Below are positions 1 through 11,674 of a DNA stretch of 64,000 bases, one piece after another. The notes below the pieces were generated by a model. The model did not search any database. It was not told the origin of the DNA and saw only the letters and a list, made by a program, of their open reading frames with translations. The DNA comes from Pseudeuparius sepicola (lineage: Eukaryota > Arthropoda > Insecta > Coleoptera > Anthribidae). Both the position numbers and the translations under genes were made by a program. The DNA is taken from NCBI GenBank assembly GCA_963920635.1, contig OY987305.1, forward strand, positions 12,625,153 to 12,689,152, written 5' to 3'. Numbering within the stretch: the first letter of the stretch is position 1; each line of letters begins with the position of its first letter.

Positions 1-254
1 TCCTTTTTTCATTTTTTATTTTCGAGATATGTATTTATCTTAATTATTGCGTTACTTAAAATGTGTGTTTGAATGTAGTGTTAATGCAAACGAAGAAACA
101 CCTTATGTACACATAAAAGACCATGTTTCATTTCATTGAAAAAAACTAAACATAATTTTGTAGAACTTTTAAGCCAGCAATACCAGCGCAATGCCATACC
201 TACAGAAAATGTGCCGAATCACATTCTTTAACTCTTTAACAGTAAAAACAGGGA
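1..254. other. AT-rich flank, no gene seen
   Basis: No ORF or recognised gene. The first 60 bases (poly-T then TTCGAGATATGTATTTAT) weakly resemble 4440-4470 in the same orientation, a wording common in insect non-autonomous transposons, so this may be the outer part of the element that carries the satellite. That is inference only. Confidence 0.4.
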
Positions 255-291
255 ATTTCTAATTTACTGACCAAAATTAAAATTTTTTTTT
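255..291 (+). repeat. Left inverted flank of the satellite locus
   Basis: CTAATTTACTGACCAAAATT followed by AAAATT lies just outside the first satellite monomer. Its reverse complement, with a few mismatches (CTAATTTGCTGACCAAAATG), lies outside the far end of the array at 4286-4322. The unique DNA on both sides of the satellite is therefore an inverted repeat, so the satellite blocks are the inner parts of a larger foldback structure. Confidence 0.65.
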
Positions 292-310
292 GGAGGATAT
301 TCTTGACAAA

Positions 311-3299
311 TACGATTACTACCGGCGAAAAATCAACTACTACCACTTCGGACTAACTACTACCGGCGAAAAATCAACTACTACCACTTCGGCCTAACTA
401 CTACCGGCGAAAAATCAACTACTACCACTTCGGACTAAGTACTACCGGCGAAAAATCAACTACTACCACTTCGGACTAACTACTACCGGCGAAAAATCAA
501 CTACTACCACTTCGGACTAACTACTACCGGCGAAAAATCAACTACTACCACTTCGGACTAAGTACTACCGGCGAAAAATCAACTACTACCACTTCGGACT
601 AACTACTACCGGCGAAAAATCAACTACTACCACTTCGGACTAACTACTACCGGCGAAAAATCAACTACTACCACTTCGGCCTAACTACTACCGGCGAAAA
701 ATCAACTACTACCACTTCGGACTAAGTACTACCGGCGAAAAATCAACTACTACCACTTCGGACTAAGTACTACCGGCGAAAAATCAACTACTACCACTTC
801 GGCCTAACTACTACCGGCGAAAAATCAACTACTACCACTTTGGACTAACTACTACCGGCGAAAAATCAACTACTACCACTTCGGACTAACTACTACCGGC
901 GAAAAATCAACTACTACCACTTTGGACTAACTACTACCGGCGAAAAATCAACTACTACCACTTCGGCCTAACTACTACCGGCGAAAAATCAACTACTACC
1001 ACTTCGGACTAACTACTACCGGCGAAAAATCAACTATTACCACTTCGGACTAAGTACTACCGGCGAAAAATCAACTACTAAAACTTCGGCCTAACTACTA
1101 CCGGCGAAAAATCAACTACTACCACTTCGGACTAACTACTACCTTCGAAAAATCAACTACTACCACTTCGGCCTAACTACTACCGGCGAAAAATCAACTA
1201 CTACCACTTCGGCCTAACTACTACCGGCGAAAAATCAACTACTACGACTTTGGACTAACTACTACCGGCGAAAAATCAACTACTACCACTTCGGCCTAAC
1301 TACTACCGGCGAAAAATCAACTACTACCACTTCGGACTAACTACTACCGGCGAAAAATTAACTACTACCACTTCGGACTAACTACTACCGGCGAAAAATC
1401 AACTACTACCACTTCGGCCTAACTACTACCGGCGAAAAATCAACTACTACCACTTCGGACTACGTACTACCGGCGAAAAATCAACTACTACCACTTCGGA
1501 CTAACTACTACCGGCGAAAAATCAACTACTACCACTTCGGACTAACTACTACCGGCGAAAAATCAACTACTACCACTTCGGACTAAGTACTACCGGCGAA
1601 AAATCAACTACTACCACTTCGGCCTAACTACTACCGGCGAAAAATCAACTACTACCACTTCGGACTTACTACCTTCGAAAAATCAACTACTACCACTTCG
1701 GCCTAACTACTACCGGCGAAAAATCAACTACTACCACTTCGGCCTAACTACTACCGGCGAAAAATCAACTACTACCACTTTGGACTAACTACTACCGGCG
1801 AAAAATCAACTACTACCACTTCGGAATAACTACTACCGGCAAAAAATCAACTACTACCACTTCGGACTAACTACTACCGGCGAAAAATCAACTACTACCA
1901 CTTCGGACTAAGTACTACCGGCGAAAAATCAACTACTACCACTTCGGACTAACTACTACCGGCGAAAAATCAACTACTAGCACTTCGGCCTAACTACTAC
2001 CGGCGAAAAATCAACTACTACCACTTCGGACTAAGTACTACCGGCGAAAAATCAACTACTACCACTTCGGACTAAGTACTACCGGCGAAAAATCAACTAC
2101 TACCACTTCGGCCTAACTACTACCGGCGAAAAATCAACTACTACCACTTTGGACTAACTACTACCGGCGAAAAATCAACTACTACCACTTCGGACTAACT
2201 ACTACCGGCGAAAAATCAACTACTACCACTTCGGCCTAACTACTACCGGCGAAAAATCAACTACTACCACTTCGGACTAAGTACTACCGGCGAAAAATCA
2301 ACTACTACCACTTCGGACTAAGTACTACCGGCGAAAAATCAACTACTACCACTTCGGCCTAACTACTACCGGCGAAAAATCAACTACTACCACTTTGGAC
2401 TAACTACTACCGGCGAAAAATCAACTACTACCACTTCGGCCTAACTACTACCGGCAAAAAATCAACTAGTACCATTTCGGACTAACTACTACCGGCGAAA
2501 AATCAACTACTACCACTTCGGACTAAGTACTACCGGCGAAAAATCAACTACTACCACTTCGGCCTAACTACTACCGGCGAAAAATCAACTACTACCACTT
2601 CGGACTAACTACTACCGGCGAAAAATCAACTACTACCACTTCGGACTAACTACTACCTTCGAAAAATCAACTACTACCACTTCGGCCTAACTACTACCGG
2701 CGAAAAATCAACTACTACCACTTCGGCCTAACTACTACCGGCGAAAAATCAACTACTACCACTTCGGACTAACTACTACCGGCGAAAAATCAACTACTAC
2801 CACTTCGGCCTAACTACTACCGGCGAAAAATCAACTACTACCACTTCGGACTTACTACCTTCGAAAAATCAACTACTACCACTTCGGCCTAACTACTACC
2901 GGCGAAAAATCAACTACTACCACTTCGGCCTAACTACTACCGGCGAAAAATCAACTACTACCACTTTGGACTAACTACTACCGGCGAAAAATCAACTACT
3001 ACCACTTCGGAATAACTACTACCGGCGAAAAATCAACTACTACCACTTCGGCCTAACTACTACAGGCGAAAAATCAACTACTACCACTTCGGACTAACTA
3101 CTACCGGCGAAAAATCAACTACTACCACTTCGGACTAACTACTACCGGCGAAAAATCAACTACTACCACTTCGGACTAACTACTACCGGCGAAAAATCAA
3201 TTACTACCACTTCGGACTAACTACTACCGGCGAAAAATCAGCTACTACAACTTCGAACTAACTACTACCGGCGAAAAATCAACTACTACCACTTCTGAC
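311..3299 (+). repeat. 41-bp satellite, forward block (~73 monomers)
   Basis: A strict 41-bp tandem repeat. ACCGGCG recurs at 321, 362, 403 and onward. Each monomer has two related halves beginning CTACTACC: one continues GGCGAAAAATCAA, the other ACTTCGGACTAA. The 41-mer therefore looks like an old duplication of a ~20-bp unit. Variants differ mainly after the second half (GGACTAACT, GGCCTAACT, GGACTAAGT, TTTGGACT), and a rarer form has ACCTTCG in place of ACCGGCG. Stops (TAA) and a period not divisible by three exclude coding. Homogeneity is high inside the block and falls near 3240-3300. Confidence 0.97.
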
Positions 3300-3302
3300 T
3301 GA

Positions 3303-4242
3303 TTTGTAGTGGTAGTAGCTGATTTTTCGCCGGTAGTAATTAGTCCGAGGTGGTAGTAGTTGATTTTTCGCCGGTAGTATTCATTCCCAGGTGGTAGTAG
3401 CTGATTTTTCGCCGGTAGTGGTTAGTCCGGGGCGGTAGTAGTTGATTTTTCGCCGGTAGTAGTTAGTTCGAAGTGGTAGTATTTGATTTCTCGCCGGTAG
3501 TAGTTAGTCCGAAGTGGTAGTAGTTGATTTTTCGCCGGTAGTAGTTATTCCCAGGTGGTAGTAGTTGATTTTTCTCCGGTAGTAGTTAGTCCGAAGTGGT
3601 AGTAGTTGATTTTTCGCCGGTAGTAGTTAGTCCGAAGTGGTAGTAGTTGATTTTTCGCCGGTAGTAGTTAGTCCGAAGTGGTAGTAGTTGATTTTTCGCC
3701 GATAGTAGTTAGGCCGAAGTGGTAGTAGTTGATTTTTCGCTGGTAGTAGTTAGTGCGAAGTGGTAGTAGTTGATTTTTCGCCGGTAGTAGTTAGGCCGAA
3801 GTGGTAGTAGTTGATTTTTCGCCGGTAGTAGTTAGTCCGAAGTGGTAGTAGTTGATTTTTCGCCGGTAGTAGTTAGGCCGAAGTGGTAGTAGTTGATTTT
3901 TCGCCGGTAGTAGTTAGTCCGAAGTGGTAGTAGTTGATTTTTCGCCGGTAGTAGTTAGTACGAAGTGGTAGTAGTTGATTTTTCGCCGGTAGTAGTTAGG
4001 CCGAAGTGGTAGTAGTTGATTTTTCGCCGGTAGTAGTTAGTCCGAAGTGGTAGTAGTTGATTTTTCGCCGGTAGTAGTTAGTACGAAGTGGTAGTAGTTG
4101 ATTTTTCGCCGGTAGTAGTTAGGCCGAAGTGGTAGTAGTTGATTTTTCGCCGGTAGTAGTTAGGCCGAAGTGGTAGTAGTTGATTTTTCGCCGGTAGTAG
4201 TTAGTACGAAGTGGTAGTAGTTGATTTTTCGCCGGTAGTAGT
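3303..4242 (-). repeat. 41-bp satellite, reversed block (~23 monomers)
   Basis: The same 41-bp monomer read as its reverse complement (TTGATTTTTCGCCGGTAGTAG, period 41) from about 3303 to 4242. It meets the forward block at a head-to-head junction near 3300. The first six or so monomers after the junction are the most diverged (TTCATTCCCAGG, TTATTCCCAGG, TTCTCCGG variants) and later ones are near-identical, the pattern expected if each arm is homogenised separately and the junction lags. Single-stranded DNA or RNA from the locus could form a very long hairpin. Confidence 0.97.
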
Positions 4243-4285
4243 CGTTTTGTACATGACTTGATCCATTTCGTACAATATATGCTGA

Positions 4286-4322
4286 AAATTTTGAATTTTC
4301 ATTTTGGTCAGCAAATTAGGTA
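4286..4322 (-). repeat. Right inverted flank of the satellite locus
   Basis: ATTTTCATTTTGGTCAGCAA followed by ATTAG is the reverse complement, with a few changes, of the left flank at 255-291. It follows the reversed satellite block after a 45-bp spacer, so the satellite lies inside an inverted-repeat structure. Confidence 0.65.
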
Positions 4323-4503
4323 GACCCTTGTAAAAACACAGTAGACATTCAAGTGACCTTGAAAACGTCGTCTGCCTACAAGTGAAAACGTGCGTCTTAC
4401 ATTGCACCTCATAATATGCTTCAACTTTTATGTGATTTTTTTGTGATTTTCGTTTTTGAGATATTTATAATAGCTGCATTTATTAAAATGGGACACCCGG
4501 TAT
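4323..4503 (+). mobile_element. Probable right terminus of the element carrying the satellite
   Basis: The stretch ends in AATGGGACACCCGGTATA, which matches the general form of the termini seen throughout this window (CACCCTGTATA and relatives). Just inside is GATTTTCGTTTTTGAGATAT, a wording shared with other foldback elements here. The matching left end (expected ATACCGGGTGTCCC) is not in the window and may lie upstream of base 1. Assignment to the mariner-type foldback group is inference. Confidence 0.4.
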
Positions 4504-5542
4504 AGATAATTTTCGACATACCTATACATATAGAGACATAGACATGAATCCTTCCCTAATGTCAGTTTATATGCTAACGATTGTGTTTTCCTCACGAAAA
4601 ATACATAACGGCGACATAACTATAAGAATATAACAGTACCCAACCCACACGTATGTATAAATAATGCAAAATCAACTAAAGCAGTTTTTAGTGCCGCTGT
4701 GTACCTTTCAAGCTAAAAATCAATGAACCATTGCTAAAAAGAGAGGGGTTAAAATCACAAATCGGAGTCTTTGAGCAACGGGGGTCTCCCGAATATACCT
4801 TTTGAAGTTTTATATTATTTTAATATTAAAAATTCGCAATTCATAGTATATAATAATACGGAAGTAATACAAAAACATAAAAAAGTAATCAGACAGCTTA
4901 GTTGCTTGAATATTATATCGCCAAAACGTAAAATTGATCATATGAACATAATATATGTAATTATTAAATTGGACCTGTAACAACCGTTCATCGATCGTCT
5001 GTTTTTCGCGCCATCTGATAAACAATAGCTACACTTTTGGTATTCCCGCTGCATAATTTAAGGGTATTTTTCCTATGTTTTTTATTTACAACAAGACTGG
5101 ATAATTACAATGTTTATTACCGTGTTTTCGTTCCGAGCATATTCCGAAACCTATGCCAATCTTAACAAAGGTAAAATTCCGGCTCAAGAGACAAAATAGA
5201 CGAATTTATGCCGGCATAAAGTTTGAAATTCAAAAAAAAATCTCGCCCATAACTTTTAAACTAGTGTCAATAGTATCTAAGGATATTTTAAAAATACCCG
5301 TGTTTTTTGTAATCCTTTGAAATTCGCTACTTTTTCCAGCTAGTTGGAAATAAAAATACATTGATACAGGCAACCAAACATACAATGGCGAGGCCCCCCT
5401 TAATCAGTTTTTTTACAAAGAAATTTCCGACAATGCGATTTAACTTATTGTGCGATAAAACATCTTTATTTATACTCAAATGATACTATAGGACAAGATA
5501 AGCTCGGCATGACGGTACCAGTACTGTCGATTTTAGTCGCGC
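4504..5542. other. No gene recognised; AT-rich, partly transposon-like
   Basis: Only short chance ORFs (e.g. 69 codons from 4771, which lacks an ATG start). The stretch 5220-5400 (CTCGCCCATAACTTTTAAAC and neighbours) has the flavour of non-autonomous transposon interior, but there is no second copy in the window to prove it. Confidence 0.4.
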
Positions 5543-5966
5543 ATGCCACTGCGCTCCGCCGTCGTTTTGGGCCGTATTTTTTGGTTCTCGCCAGGAATTT
5601 CGTTTGCCTGCGCCCATGAGTATAAGACGCACACGAGATGCAGGTCCATCTCAGCGTCCATCGGCTGGCTGGCCATTCCCCGCCTACTTTTTACTTATAT
5701 CTCCGCTTATTACGGCCCATTTGTATGCCAGCACCGTTTGGTGCTTATATGGATAGAGGCAGCCATCGTATGTCCACTCGATTTTTTGCTGGGGTCTATT
5801 TCCGCTAAAGATATTTCAAATGGATATGCCTCGGCTGACAATACGATTTATTGTTTTATGGCAGATTGTAAGTAATGCGTCTGCGTGCGATTAAAATGTA
5901 TTCTCTCCTAATCTTGTTGCAGCGCTAGCTCTAGCAGCCGATTGCGCTATCTTAATAGTGTTCTGA
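5543..5966 (+). CDS. Possible small two-exon gene, function unknown
   Basis: ATG at 5543 opens 108 codons plus one base up to 5867. A strong donor follows (GTAAGT at 5868). A pyrimidine-rich acceptor (TCTCCTAATCTTGTTGCAG) ends at 5922, giving a 55-bp intron, a normal size for insects. Joining 5867 to 5923 keeps the frame open for 14 more codons to TGA at 5964-5966, for about 122 residues. The product has several hydrophobic stretches (LFTYISAYYG, IEAAIVCPLDFLL) that could be membrane segments, but resembles no family I recognise. The region is less AT-rich than its surroundings. Without the splice the frame stops at 5875. A chance ORF with chance splice sites remains possible. Confidence 0.28.
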
Positions 5967-6982
5967 TTGCCGGCCTTTTAAAAACACTATACTGACAGGT
6001 CTTATGCCAAACGTTTTTTAATACGGCCGGCGATAAGTGAACGTAAATTCGATTTTTGGATTAACTTCCTACATCTACGTTACGTAAACACATTTCCTTT
6101 TGTTAAGCGAGCTTTTCCTTTCTTTTGTGAATATGCATTTGCATTTTGCACAATGCTCAGGGGCAGCTCTCAATAAAGAAATAATAATGGTAATATCTAT
6201 TATACCTACCTAAATGAACAGAATTACAGCGGAAGGAGGTTAATTAAACATACGAAATTATGTTCACAGAGGCGTATTTCCCCGTAAAATGCCGTAGTAT
6301 TTCCAAATAACAAAAAAATGCTGCCAATAGAATCGAATCACTACATCCACATTCGCTTTTTTAAAATCTATAGATATGCAGTAAAGTAAATTCCAATACA
6401 TATTTCACACAAATCCTAAAATATTTAAATATTGAAACCGACACATGGCCACTATTAGACTTTCATCCCCTCTTAAACATTCGCAATCATTAATTTGTTT
6501 CTTTAAAATAATGCGAAAATTGTATTACTTAATTCCCTAAAACCATTCAACCACCCCTTTAATAATAATGCCAAAAGTAATGCTCGCCATTAACAGTGGT
6601 TGTGTTCACTAATTTCCACTAGGGATAAGTCGCATGATTTTGGAATACCTACCCTATTAAAATTTGTGCCGATAATAACACTAGAATATGCATCATTTGT
6701 AAATGTTATGTTTATTTCAGCTGAAAATTAATTTTGAATCAATTCCGAATTTTCCCGCCATTTTGGAATATGTCAAAAAAGCGCATTTCATATTATGATA
6801 TTGTGTGAATTAGGTTTTCAGGTACTTTTCATTTTTATTTCCCTACATCGAGTAGTCTAGTGATGGACATTGTCAGATGTAGTTATTCGGGGCAATAATT
6901 AGATTCCACTCTACTTTAGTTCTGATCCAACCAGGCAATTATTAATGTATAATAAAAAATCTAGCAACTTGAACAAAAGAAA
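5967..6982. other. No gene recognised
   Basis: AT-rich sequence without a credible ORF, inverted repeat or tandem repeat. An acceptor-like TTATTTCAG at 6711-6719 is followed by a short open stretch, but no matching donor or conserved peptide is seen. Confidence 0.4.
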
Positions 6983-7005
6983 CTAACCTAACCCTAACCT
7001 AACCT
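6983..7005 (-). repeat. Short telomere-type (CCTAA)n tract
   Basis: CTAACCTAACCCTAACCTAA then CCT: about four CCTAA units with one extra C. The complement is TTAGG, the usual insect telomere repeat. At 23 bp it is an interstitial trace and not a telomere. Confidence 0.5.
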
Positions 7006-8146
7006 TTATATTTTGGTTTGATATACCTACTAATCAGTAATTAGAGTGTTATTATCAATTTTAATAATTTTAGTGTCCAAAAAAGGAAAAAAAAAGAAAA
7101 AAAAATGGAAACAAACAACACTATTCCTTTATATTTTGTTTATAACTCAACTCAAGGAACGGGATTTTTTTCGGTCCAAGTCACCATAGTATACGTTTCT
7201 ACGATTGTAATCTCTAGATTTTTTTATTTCCTGGGGGGCAATTTGACGAATAGTGAAGAAAAGTTGGATAAGTCTGTTATAATGTGTAATGAGTGACGCA
7301 CTTATAAGGTGCCTTCCGGAGATTCTACAAGCGAGTGCTGCGGCTAAATTATCCACACTGGATAGAGGCCATTAAAGGAAAAACAACAACAACTCAAGTA
7401 ATATTAACAACTAACCTCCATTTTACTTGAATATGGTGAAGAACCGTTTCGTGGTATATTGCAAAAACAATTCCGTAAATATTAGTACAAAGATTTTTGT
7501 ACCAGTGTCCACTCCTGTTACTGTTGATGATATAAAAGGAATCTTTGGTTTCTTGCAGTACGCCGGCAATTACCGGCGACCACAACTACAACATATTAAC
7601 TGCTGTGAAGATAATTTTGATGTAAGTCATAAAATATAGGAGAACCGGAAATGGTAAAAGTTTCCTTTGATGTATGTCTGCCCCGATTTTTTTGAAATTT
7701 TGGCTACCCCCCTATTTTTGAGGTCCCTGAACACGAATCTGATCTCAGTTTGTGGTGCTCGGACGTAGTTTCCGAGAAAATGAATTTTCAAATTTCCTTT
7801 TAGAAGCAAAAAAAAAAAAAACGGGAACTTTTTTTGTGACAGTGACTTTTTGTTACATATTTTAAAAAGATATAAGGTTTGAATTCGTATGAACTTTTTT
7901 TGTTTTGCTTCTGGTTTTTAATTTGTGACTTTTTTGTAAACTGATCGAGACGTCAATAAAAACTATGTAATTTGGTCGTGTGTAGTAGATAAAAAACTTA
8001 ATAGTGGCGGGCATTTGTGTAGAAATTACTACGCGTACAGTGGATTGTCAACTTTCCGTTTTTAGCCAATAATTCTATAAAATCTCAACAGAATTCTAAA
8101 AACGATACATCATCACTGTATTCGCAATAAAAAGAGCTTTAAAATA
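7006..8146. other. No gene recognised; possible transposon interior at 7640-7815
   Basis: Short ORFs on both strands at 7105-7356 and 7394-7809 overlap each other and look like chance frames. The phrase around 7677-7815 (CCCCGATTTTTTTGAAATTT, then GTTTCCGAGAAAATGAATTT) is typical of non-autonomous transposon interiors, but no second copy is present in this window. Confidence 0.35.
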
Positions 8147-8347
8147 ATGCGCCACAAGGGGGATAGTTCCATTTGAAATTTTAAAGTTGGGGTTGCTAGG
8201 GATTAAGGGGATGAACATATCGGGTTGGCTTGCCGGCAAAAAAGCTCCCCCCAATAACAAAAATCGACGGGTCTCGGCGAATTTTCAAATATTGTTCGGT
8301 TTTCGAATTTTTGGGGGGTCAAGTTTTCGTTGGGATACCCTGTATAG
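8147..8347 (+). mobile_element. Fragment ending in a CCCTGTATA terminus
   Basis: The stretch ends GTTGGGATACCCTGTATAGG, one of many such termini here. The interior (GGGTTGCTAGGGATTAAGGG, TCGACGGGTCTCGGCGAATTTT) has no coding potential. A 64-codon frame through it is not conserved-looking. The opposite terminus is missing, so this is a truncated element. Confidence 0.45.
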
Positions 8348-9116
8348 GTATCTGATCATTGCCGAAGTTAAAAATATCTAGGTGGGTTCATAACTCGAAA
8401 TATTTTTCAAAGTTAATTAATGGAGTAGGGGATATGGATATGAGCACTAACGCCTACGTAGGCTCTATTTCAACGAGCCGCCTCGTACTTATATATCATA
8501 CCTTATCTATATTTCTCACGGATTGCTACTTTCATTAATAAATATCGTGCGGCTTTAGTATAAATTCTCGTTTTTTAAGAAGCAACTTCGTCCAGAAATA
8601 AACAGAAAACGACCAGCATCATTAACAGCAAGAATCGCTAGAAAAGGAAGACTTATTTTAAATTCATTATTTCTTATATGCTGCGCTTAATCTCGCAGTT
8701 TCTGATAGTTGAGACCGTCATATCCTTTTTTAATTTCCAGTCATAAATAGAACAGATAATAGCATACCGATATTTTTTCCATAATTTTCGTAATTGGCAA
8801 AATAAAGGTTTTACTTAGCAATAGTCATAGCGTGCTTTATACTATACGTATTATTTTATACTGCAGACATTATTTGTTCATAATACACCTAGATACGAAC
8901 AAAACAATAGCAGAAAAATTGCAATTGTGCTTATTAGATATTAGTAGACTTACAATAGTAGCACTTTATTGAATTTAATTAATATAAAGGAATTTATTGC
9001 GTTATTCAATCCGGCTTTTCTTTCCAGGACATGATCTCAAACGATATATGCAATCTATTTTTCATATTAATATAAAATTAATAATAATCCATTGTGCGAC
9101 AACCTGAGTCATGAAC
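8348..9116. other. No gene recognised
   Basis: AT-rich sequence without a supported ORF or repeat. Confidence 0.4.
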
Positions 9117-10284
9117 TATACAGGGTGGTCCAAACTGTATCAGCAATACTTTAAAAACTGCTAGAAAATTTCAGAAAAAGGAGATTTTTTCATATAAACA
9201 TGTGTCGAAATCCTAGCGGTTTTCGATATACAGGGCGTCAAAGTTTAATATTTTTTTCAAGTTTTCTTTTATTTTTCCTAAAGGAAGACAGTGAAGGCAA
9301 GCATATTTGGTACAGTTTAAACTATCATTAAATACTATAAATTAATAATAATTCACCCCATCTACTTCCACCGGTGCCGGAGAGACGGGGGTCAGCCATC
9401 ATATTTTTTTAATAAAAAAATGGTACAAACTGGAAAAGTTTTTTTTGCCGTCACTAAGTTTTCCCATGAATTATAAGAAAAAACTATTCTTGACTTTTTT
9501 TCAATAAATGTACCGTTTTTGAAAAATTCACTTTTGTGCTTTTAATTTTTTTAGCAGAAGAAAATCAGAGTAGGTCTAAGCTTTCGAAAATTTGCACACC
9601 TACTAAGTTTTTTATTCCGAACAATTTTCCTTAATAACATTTTGCCGTAAGACCTACCTAAAGCCCACTTTACTGGTGCTAAAAAAATTTTTTTTTAATT
9701 CCCAGGACACATGATTTTTCGAATCTAGAAACCTTTTTGTAGGTTTTATGACCAAATGTTATTAAGGAAAGTTGTTCGGAATTGAAAACTCAGTATGTGT
9801 GCAAAATTTCGAGAGCCTAGACGTACTTTGATTTTCATCTGCTAAAAAAATTAAAACGCAAAAAAGTGAATTTTTCAAAGACGGTACATTTGTCGAAAAA
9901 AAGTCAGGAATAGTTTTTTTCTTATAATTGATTGGAAAACTTAGTGACGGCAAAAAAAAAACTTTGCCAGTTTGTACCATTTTTTTATTAAAAAATATGA
10001 TGGCTGACCCCCGTCTCTCCGGCACTGGTGGAAGTAGATGGGCTGAATTATTATTAATTTATAGTATTTAATGATAGTTTAAACTGTACCAAATATGCTT
10101 GCCTTCACTGTCTTCCTTTAGGAAAAATAAAAGAAAACTTGAAGAAAATATTGAACTTTGACGCCCTGTATATCGAAAACCGCTAGGATTTCGACAAATG
10201 TTTATATGAAAAAATCTCCTTTTTCTGAAATTTTCTAGCAGTTTTTAAACTATTGCTGATAAAGTTTGGACCACCCTGTATATT
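9117..10284. mobile_element. Foldback element with long inverted arms
   Basis: The ends are TATACAGGGTGGTCCAAACT on the left and its complement GTTTGGACCACCCTGTATA on the right. The two arms (about 9117-9643 and 9750-10284) match along nearly their whole length, leaving a loop of about 105 bp. A second terminus-like motif lies inside each arm (ATACAGGGCGTCAAAGTT near 9229 and its complement near 10150), suggesting one element nested within another before the arms were duplicated. There is no transposase; the ORF at 9762-10025 is an accident of the arm sequence. TA at the ends would fit a mariner/Tc1-type target site. It is non-autonomous. Confidence 0.9.
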
Positions 10285-11504
10285 AATATGGAATTCTGAA
10301 AATGATGAATGCTTTTGGTTAGATACGTAGGTAATTTTCTTTTGAAAAAGACATATACTTATCGATATTTAAATGTTTGTACTATGATAAAACTGTGATA
10401 TAAAATAGTTTCTATTTAGATCCAAGTTTTTAATTGTTTTAGAAATATCATATTTTTGTTTATTTTCTGGTCGTACAAAACTGAAAATAGTAGAAAAAAT
10501 TATAATAAAAGTTGAAAGGCAAATTTTCGGAGATCAACGTTATCATAGGTACTTAAAAACATTTCCCCTGGAAAATTTCTAATAAAATCGTACATTTTTC
10601 GCTAACACACACAAAATGAACGCTTCGAAGAGTACCTCGTTACTATATTATTTTATTATTTGTATCTAGATTTTCCGTAGTTTTGTAAGTAGGTGTACTT
10701 ATATTTTTGAAAAGGATTCAATTAGAATTTGAACTTTTGCTTTTTAACCAAAATACTATATTGTAAAAATGTAAATAAAAAATGTAATAAGTACGTTAAA
10801 GTTTTAAGGGAGTAGCTAAAGTATTATAATAATATGTTCTAAAAGAATTGTGAAAATTTTGAAGGCACTTAAGAAAGCGTCCTTGTATAACGTAAGGCCG
10901 TATACTGACATCCTTATCCTATTTATGGCAACTGGACGGGAATATATCATTGCCAACTCTATGATATACGTAGGTATACAACAAAGATGTATAGAATGGG
11001 TATATAGCGTTGTGTAATCATTCACAGCGAAAGGAGTGGGTAATTAAAAGATCTCGAAACTCCCATGTAGATATTGAAACATTTAAATTGGCCTGCTTCA
11101 TATATCTATCAAAACCATCATATGCATTAATTTTATTGCCGCTATATTTTAAGGTTTCCTTATAAGATGCATTACAATTAAGCATACCCTACGAGTGCAT
11201 ACCTAACTATTTATTAATTATAAGAAATAATTAACGATTGACGTGACTGATATCAGCTATGTGGTCGATAAATCCTTGTTATCGGAATAAATTTGGTAAT
11301 TTTCTGTTTCTTCTGTGCTAATTACCATTTTCAAGATTGAAAATTCATAACTTTTCAAATTATTATTTGGAAATAGGGATGTTCACAAAAAATAAATGTC
11401 TGTTTAAACGACATAAAATCGTAAATAGACACAAAATTAAATCTGGGAAACACAAAAACTAATCAAACGATATTTTCTGTAGAAAAATAGCAAGAGCTAC
11501 CTCC
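10285..11504. other. No gene recognised
   Basis: AT-rich, with only a 69-codon chance frame on the minus strand (10816-11025). No tandem or inverted repeat was seen. Confidence 0.4.
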
Positions 11505-11637
11505 ACTCGTGTGAATTCGCGGAACGCTGCCTCATCGCTCGAGCTGTTGTCCTTTGTGCATATTACCAAAGTAGAAACTTAACTATCGCAGCATAAATAG
11601 ACTACATTTCCTGGGTTCCCTCAAACTGCGGATGATA
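11505..11637 (+). repeat. Dispersed repeat, copy 1 (SINE-like)
   Basis: Shares GTTGTCCTTTGTGCATATTA, then CGCAGCATAAATAGACTACA and CTGGGTTCC, with 13845-13985. Both copies begin near TTCGCGGAACRCT. It is short, non-coding and followed here by AATAATAATA, an A/T-rich tail of the kind SINEs carry. Relation to the other SINE family (14.6 kb) is not established. Confidence 0.6.
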
Positions 11638-11674
11638 GCGGCTGTGGCAACACAAATAATAATACCTTTATAAT

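Noticed and set aside
311..4242. CRISPR array
   Set aside because: Units are directly adjacent with no unique spacers, the period is an unbroken 41 bp, and the genome is eukaryotic.
6983..7005. True telomere or subtelomere
   Set aside because: Only about four degenerate units, with ordinary AT-rich DNA on both sides.
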